Shown here piece after piece: positions 59,483 to 64,000 of a stretch of DNA of 64,000 bases. The stretch is from Halococcoides cellulosivorans. GTDB lineage: Archaea > Halobacteriota > Halobacteria > Halobacteriales > Haloarculaceae. The DNA is taken from positions 2,406,836-2,470,835 of the forward strand of contig NZ_CP028858.1 of assembly GCF_003058365.1 (NCBI RefSeq). Reading direction: 5' to 3'. The first letter of the stretch is position 1, and every line of letters starts with the position of its first letter. Made by a program: the position numbers and the translations under genes. A model generated the notes under the pieces. The model was not told the origin of the DNA, did no database searches, and worked only from the letters and a program-made list of their open reading frames with translations.

Positions 59483-60361
59483 ATGGACACGGAGTCGGAC
59501 AGCCTCGCCACAGACGGCGGGGTGACGACCGCCGAACTGGAGGGCGCGATTCGAGATCTGCTGGAGACCTCCGAGAACGTCACCCGGAGTTCCGACCAGA
59601 TCACCGGCCTCGCGGAAGAACAGTCCGAAAACATGCAAGAGGTCGCCGGCGAGGTGTCGAACCTCTCGGCAACCGTCGAGGAGGTCGCCTCCAGCGCCAA
59701 CGAGGTCAAGTCGATCAGCCAGGAGGCCAAGTCGCTGGCCGACGAGGGGCGCGCGGTCGCTGACGACGCCATCGGGGCGATGGAGCGCGTCGATGCGGCG
59801 AACGACGACGTCTCCGCAGACGTCACGAGCCTCCGCGACCGCATCGACGAGATCGACGACATCGTCGACGTGATCGACGACATCGCGGACCAGACCAACA
59901 TGCTCGCGCTGAACGCCTCGATCGAGGCCGCGCGAGCGGGCGAAGCGGGCGAAGGCTTCGCCGTCGTCGCCAACGAGGTGAAATCGCTGGCCGAGCAGTC
60001 CCAGGAGAACGCCAACGAGATCGAAGCGATGGTCCGGGACATCAAATCGGACACCGACAACACCGTCGACTCGATCGACGAGGCCACCGATCAGGTCGAG
60101 GCGGGCATCGAACAGGTCGAAGCAGCCGTCGACATCCTCAAAGAGATCGACCAGGCCGTCTCGGAGGCCACCCGTGGGGCCGAAGAGGTCGCTGAAGCCA
60201 CCGACGACCAGGCCGCCTCGACCGAAGAGGTCGCCTCGATGGTCGACCGGACCGCCGAGACCGCCGAAGAGGTCGCAGACGAAATCGAGGCCGTCGCCGC
60301 CGCGAACCAGCAGATGGCCGCGAAGGTCGACGAGATCAAGCGGATGATCGACGCCCGCTGA
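59483..60361 (+). CDS. Soluble methyl-accepting chemotaxis-type transducer
   Basis: A 292-residue protein, start [20 protein letters not shown]. It is essentially the signalling part of a chemotaxis transducer: the hairpin tip [31 protein letters not shown] binds CheA/CheW (read here in parts), and the flanking coiled-coil heptads contain possible methylation sites ([17 protein letters not shown]). There is no transmembrane segment, HAMP or recognisable sensor domain, so it is one of the soluble haloarchaeal Htr proteins lacking an input module. Its signal must come from a partner or from the short N-terminus. Confidence 0.88.
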   Translation: MDTESDSLATDGGVTTAELEGAIRDLLETSENVTRSSDQITGLAEEQSENMQEVAGEVSNLSATVEEVASSANEVKSISQEAKSLADEGRAVADDAIGAMERVDAANDDVSADVTSLRDRIDEIDDIVDVIDDIADQTNMLALNASIEAARAGEAGEGFAVVANEVKSLAEQSQENANEIEAMVRDIKSDTDNTVDSIDEATDQVEAGIEQVEAAVDILKEIDQAVSEATRGAEEVAEATDDQAASTEEVASMVDRTAETAEEVADEIEAVAAANQQMAAKVDEIKRMIDAR

Positions 60362-60484
60362 CGGCCGGGATCGGCGCGCGGATCCTGAGTCACCTCGATG
60401 CCACCCGACCGCGCCACCCAGACAGCGACCCCCAGCGGTACCGACGGACGCGAGACTTTTCCGGACGGATCGCGTGATCGCGAC

Positions 60485-61162
60485 ATGGACTTCGAGTCGT
60501 TCGTTCTCACGGCGAGTACGGCGTCGCTGGATCGCGAGTTCGGCCCGGCCGACGCCGTCGAGTTTCGGATGGATCGGACCGAGTCCCCGCTCGACGCGCT
60601 CAATGCCTACGACGGGAATCTCCCGATCATCGCGACCGATCGCGTGACCAGCGAGGGCGGGGAATCACCCGCTGGCCCCGACCGCCAGAAGCGCCTGATC
60701 GCGGCCGCGCGAAATCCCAGCGTCGGCGCGATCGACGTGGAACTCGATCGGGCCGAAGCGTGCGAGGACGTCCTCGCGGCCGCCCAGGCGACCGACACGC
60801 GCGTGATCGTCTCGGCACACGACTTCGAGGGGACACCCGGGCCAGAGGCGATGGTCGAGCGCCTGGCACGCGCGGCCTCGATCGGTGACGTCGGCAAGTT
60901 CGCGGTCACGGCGACCGACCGCGAGGACACCCTCGATCTCCTCGTCGCGACCCGGGCCGCGACGGTCCGGGGCCACCGCGTCGCGACGATGGCGATGGGC
61001 GAACCCGGTCGGCACACCCGTGTGGTCGCCCCGCTCTACGGCTCAAAGATTGGCTACGCGCCACCCGACGGGGCGCCGGCGACCGCGCCCGGGCAGTACG
61101 GCCTCGCGCGACTGGCGGAACTGATCGACGCGCTCGACGAACCGCCAGTGCACAACGAGTGA
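60485..61162 (+). CDS. aroD: Type I 3-dehydroquinate dehydratase
   Basis: A 225-residue enzyme of the shikimate pathway, converting 3-dehydroquinate to 3-dehydroshikimate. Start MDFESFVLTASTASL at 60485 (a longer frame begins at 60398). Class I residues are Glu26 and Arg28 (VEFRMD), the general base His112 (VSAHDFEG) and the Schiff-base Lys138 (VGKFAVTA). Length is normal for archaeal AroD. Its stop codon is only a few bases from the right end of an IS200/IS605 element, so the mobile element has inserted directly downstream without breaking it. Confidence 0.92.
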   Translation: MDFESFVLTASTASLDREFGPADAVEFRMDRTESPLDALNAYDGNLPIIATDRVTSEGGESPAGPDRQKRLIAAARNPSVGAIDVELDRAEACEDVLAAAQATDTRVIVSAHDFEGTPGPEAMVERLARAASIGDVGKFAVTATDREDTLDLLVATRAATVRGHRVATMAMGEPGRHTRVVAPLYGSKIGYAPPDGAPATAPGQYGLARLAELIDALDEPPVHNE

Positions 61163-61166
61163 ACTA

Positions 61167-61214
61167 CCCCTGCCTACTTCGCTCGTCTGACGGCTCGCTT
61201 CGTTGAGGCAGGGG
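61167..61214 (-). repeat. Right-end hairpin of the IS element
   Basis: CCCCTGCCT (61167-61175) pairs with AGGCAGGGG (61206-61214), enclosing a loop of about 30 bases. It overlaps the last codons of tnpB and probably forms the guide-RNA scaffold end and the TnpA recognition hairpin. Confidence 0.7.
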
Positions 61215-62327
61215 CTTCCAAGTCGGCTCGCAAGCGTACCGTGGCAGAGGCTTGGTCAACACCGCTCGGTTCGAGCGCAGGTTCACAAACTGCGCCGAGA
61301 CTGGATAGTGGGCACGCAATGTCCTTACCCAGTCCTTTCTTTGCGATATTCGTCGCACCGTTTTTGTCCGCGTTGTCGTCCAAACCGCACTCGTGACACA
61401 GGTGTTGGCCCTGTTCCTTGCGAGTGGTCGCTTCCTGCTCGCCACACCGCCAGCACGTCTGACTCGTCATATACTCGTTCACGGACTTCACCGCAATACC
61501 CGCGAACGTCGCCTTATACTCGATGTAGTTCTTGAGCGTATGGTGTGGCATCGAATGGAGCCGACGGTTCATCTCCGCTCCGAGGTCTCGATTCTGAATA
61601 CCTTCGAGGTTTCCGACCACGATGAGCGCGTTGCGCTCTTTGGCTTCCTCCACGATAGCGCGAGAAATCTTGTGGAGACGGTCATTCACTCGACGGTATT
61701 CCTTCGCCTTGACCGACTGGAGTGTGTCGTAGGCTCCCTTCTCTTGCAAGCGAGTGCGAAGCTCATGATGGTGACGGCGGATACGGCGAATCTCTCTCCC
61801 GTAGAACTCGGTGTTGCGGGACGGCAACGCCACCGACGTTGCCACCCATCGAACACCGAAGTCCACGCCGATAACACCGTCGTACTCCTCGCTGATTTCC
61901 ACCTCTTGCCGAACCGTCAGATGTGCGTAGTAGTCGCCGTTCTCCCGAACGATTTTCGAGTCCTTCACGTCGGCCCCGTCAGGTATCTCGTCGTGCGGTT
62001 GAATCGGGACGTTCACGCCACCCCAGACCTGCGAGACAGGAAGTTTCAGCCACCAGTCCGTCAGGTCAGTGTCGTGCTGTTCCACGTTCACGCCGACGTC
62101 GAACACGTCGTTGCGGATGAACCACGGGTAGTCGTGATCGTCGTGGAGGTTGTCGGTGTCCACGTAGGCGTCGGCGCATTGCTTCGTGGCCGAGTAGAGG
62201 TCAGCGTCCTCGTCACCTCGAATATATCGCTGGAACGCCTCGTACTCGTGGATGATAGCGTCGAGTTTCGACTGCGTAAGGTCGTCGGTGAGGATTTTCG
62301 CCACGACCGTCTTCTCGGCAGTCCGTT

Positions 62328-62331
<4 letters not shown>
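61174..62331 (-). CDS. tnpB: TnpB RNA-guided nuclease of the IS200/IS605 element
   Basis: A 385-residue TnpB. The RuvC catalytic residues are Asp147 (IGVDFGVRW), Glu233 (VVGNLEGI) and Asp312 (LDDNADKNG), and the zinc ribbon CWRCG and CHECG (Cys283, 286, 302, 305) lies between the last two. All are present, so the nuclease looks functional. Known TnpB proteins use an RNA made from the element's right end to cut target DNA and maintain the element. The C-terminal 50 residues extend into the right-end hairpin. It overlaps tnpA by 4 bases. Confidence 0.92.
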
Positions 62332-62759
<428 letters not shown>

Positions 62760-62835
62760 TATCGGGCTACCGCCAAATGATTCTTTGGTTTGGGTGTTTG
62801 ATTTTGAATATACCCTAATCTCGTGTCGGCTGTAT

Positions 62836-62922
62836 CCCCGCCCTACTGCGTCCTCAGAACGCGGAGCGTTCTGATGTGCGAACGAGAGCTTCGCTCTCTC
62901 GAACGACTCCTTAACGGCGGGG
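62836..62922 (-). repeat. Left-end structured region of the IS element
   Basis: CCCCGCC (62836-62842) pairs with GGCGGGG (62916-62922). Inside are CAGAACGC/GCGTTCTG (62855-62873) and GAGAGC/GCTCTC (62884-62898), making a branched hairpin. TnpA binding to left-end hairpins is known for this family. Confidence 0.6.
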
Positions 62923-62970
62923 ACTTAGCCTCGCAAAAGTTAACGGCCCCGCCCCGCTATCCCGACCGAC

Positions 62971-63366
62971 GTGACTCCCGATTCAGGCCGCTTTCGAACG
63001 CTGGTGGCAGTCCTTTTGACCCTGTTTATTCCAGGGCTCGGTCACCTCTACGTCCGCGCGTACTACCGGGCGATCCCCTGGTTCGTGCTCGTCGTCGCCG
63101 TCACGGCCTGGATCGCGACCGTCGTGCCCGCCCCGGAGACCGTGTCGGTCGCGTCGCTGGTCGAGATGAGTCAGGCCATCCCGATCGAGGCCCAGGTCGT
63201 GAGCACCTCGATGACGCTCGTCGCCGCGCTCGACGTCTACCTCATCGTGCAGATGGAAGAGGGGTCGGTGGGCGAGGACGCGACGCGGTGTCCGTCCTGC
63301 GGGAAAGACATCGAGGAGTTCGAGGACCTGGATTTCTGTCCGTGGTGTACCGAGCGGCTGGAGTGA
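62971..63366 (+). CDS. Membrane protein with a C-terminal zinc ribbon
   Basis: A 131-residue protein from GTG at 62971. Three hydrophobic segments (LVAVLLTLFIPGLGHLYV, IPWFVLVVAVTAWIATVVP, VVSTSMTLVAALDVYLIV) are followed by a zinc ribbon (CPSCGKDIEEFEDLDFCPWC). The early LFIPGLGHLYVRAYYRAIPW motif is typical of small prokaryotic membrane proteins of the TM2-like class. It is the first gene beyond the IS element. Function unknown. Confidence 0.72.
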   Translation: MTPDSGRFRTLVAVLLTLFIPGLGHLYVRAYYRAIPWFVLVVAVTAWIATVVPAPETVSVASLVEMSQAIPIEAQVVSTSMTLVAALDVYLIVQMEEGSVGEDATRCPSCGKDIEEFEDLDFCPWCTERLE

Positions 63367-63538
63367 GTACGACATCGCTACTTCCGATGCCCGGAGCGCA
63401 TCGCTGTTGCCCGATATCCGTAGGATATCGCTATTTCTCGATAATCGACTCCTCGATGGCCTCGCCGAAGTGCCGCGGGGTATCCCCGTGATGAGCCACT
63501 GCCGCCGTCACCCGAACAGTGACATCGAGTTGCGGCGG

Positions 63539-63898
63539 TCAATCTTCGACGATCGACACCTCGTACACCGAGCCGTTATACCTCACATATGGGGTATCCT
63601 GCTGATACCAGAGATTGTGGTCGACATCGTCCGGCACGTACGTCAGACCAGATTGGGTTCGAGCCTCGTCGAACAGTTCCTGTTGTCCCTGCGTCATTTC
63701 GTCGTACTCGACGACCTCGTCCGACGTCCAATCGTCCGACATCTCGTTGTCGACCGTTATCGCGACGCCCCGGCCCGGCGGTTCCACGAGGACAAACGAG
63801 AGGAAAAACGGGTGGAAGTACACGACGATGGCGAGGCCCACCGCGAGGAGACCAGCCAGCGCGACCCGTTTTCGGGAGAGGGGTTGATTCCAGTCCAT
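63539..63898 (-). CDS. Membrane-anchored protein, DUF7979-like
   Basis: A 119-residue protein. One hydrophobic segment (residues about 10-35, RVALAGLLAVGLAIVVYFH) anchors an outer domain of about 80 residues ending TPYVRYNGSVYEVSIVED. The segment EYDEMTQGQQELFDEARTQS followed by YVPDD and a final YVRYNGSVYEVS strand resembles the haloarchaeal DUF7979 domain as I recall it; this is tentative. The frame continues open after its stop for 30 codons (see findings). Confidence 0.62.
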   Translation of the reverse strand: MDWNQPLSRKRVALAGLLAVGLAIVVYFHPFFLSFVLVEPPGRGVAITVDNEMSDDWTSDEVVEYDEMTQGQQELFDEARTQSGLTYVPDDVDHNLWYQQDTPYVRYNGSVYEVSIVED

Positions 63899-63910
63899 GA
63901 ATTCGACGAG

Positions 63911-64000
63911 CTAGATCAGGTTTGAATCGATATACTCACGAATGCGTTCACGAGCACAGTGCATGAATCGGAATTGGCGATAGAGGTTCGGATCGTTGTC
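63911..64000 (-). CDS. C-terminal end of a gene (partial)
   Basis: The frame is open from the window edge to TAG at 63911-63913. The last 29 residues, containing DPNLYRQFRFMHCARERIRE and YIDSNLI, are visible. The helix-rich, mildly basic end is not enough to name a family. It lies 12 bases upstream of the DUF7979-like gene and in the same direction, so the two may share an operon. Confidence 0.4.
   Translation of the reverse strand, partial: DNDPNLYRQFRFMHCARERIREYIDSNLI

Overview
The window is a chromosomal piece of a halophilic archaeon (class Halobacteria). The evidence is the very GC-rich, GC3-biased, acidic coding sequence, HalOD1 and TrmB regulators, DUF7344-like winged helices, Tat-exported enzymes, TATA boxes close to starts, and many ATGA/GTGA gene overlaps. 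A Tat-secreted GH5 glucanase with a dockerin-like tail and a GH3 beta-glucosidase suggest a polysaccharide degrader of the Halorhabdus/Halococcoides type; that placement is inference. No rRNA, tRNA or CRISPR array was seen.

Layout. 0-5 kb: small conserved haloarchaeal proteins, phosphoglucosamine mutase (glmM) and an anSME-type radical SAM enzyme. 5-9.3 kb: an AT-rich island with small membrane proteins and a four-gene minus-strand operon of unrecognised genes, ending at a dispersed repeat. 9.7-28.5 kb: glmU, then a large glycan locus. Its core is an eight-gene, partly translationally coupled minus-strand operon (acyltransferase, DegT aminotransferase, DUF457-like membrane protein, deacetylase, degenerate GT2, active GT2, ATP-grasp, HAD). 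Around it lie two GT4 enzymes, a beta-helix protein, a beta-propeller protein, a sulfatase-superfamily enzyme and a plus-strand operon (multi-membrane protein, DUF1616-like, epimerase). 28.5-32.7 kb: a second AT-rich island with membrane and winged-helix genes, framed by three more copies of the same repeat, plus a TFS paralogue lacking its acidic loop. 32.7-42.2 kb: glmS, then three tandem gene pairs (DUF7344-like, HalOD1, four-helix membrane proteins), two of which kept their duplicated promoter boxes at identical spacing, and a TrmB regulator, DUF309 protein and zinc alcohol dehydrogenase. 42.2-50.2 kb: small proteins, GH3, Yip1-like, a VapBC pair, geranylgeranyl reductase, a GpgS-like glycosyltransferase and a Nudix hydrolase. 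50.2-52.1 kb: nearly 1.9 kb without a convincing gene, holding two units bounded by 20-bp inverted repeats with a long palindrome between them. 52-61.2 kb: APC permease with universal-stress domains, Lrp, TrmB, GH5, a photolyase-like protein, a soluble chemotaxis transducer and aroD. 61.2-62.9 kb: an intact-looking IS200/IS605 element with tnpA and tnpB. The end holds small membrane proteins.

Together glmS, glmM and glmU supply UDP-GlcNAc, and the glycan locus probably uses such sugars for a surface polysaccharide or protein glycan. The GH3 and GH5 enzymes with nearby TrmB/Lrp regulators point to external glucan use. The least explained parts are the two AT-rich islands with their shared repeat and the paired inverted-repeat units at 50.4-51.6 kb.
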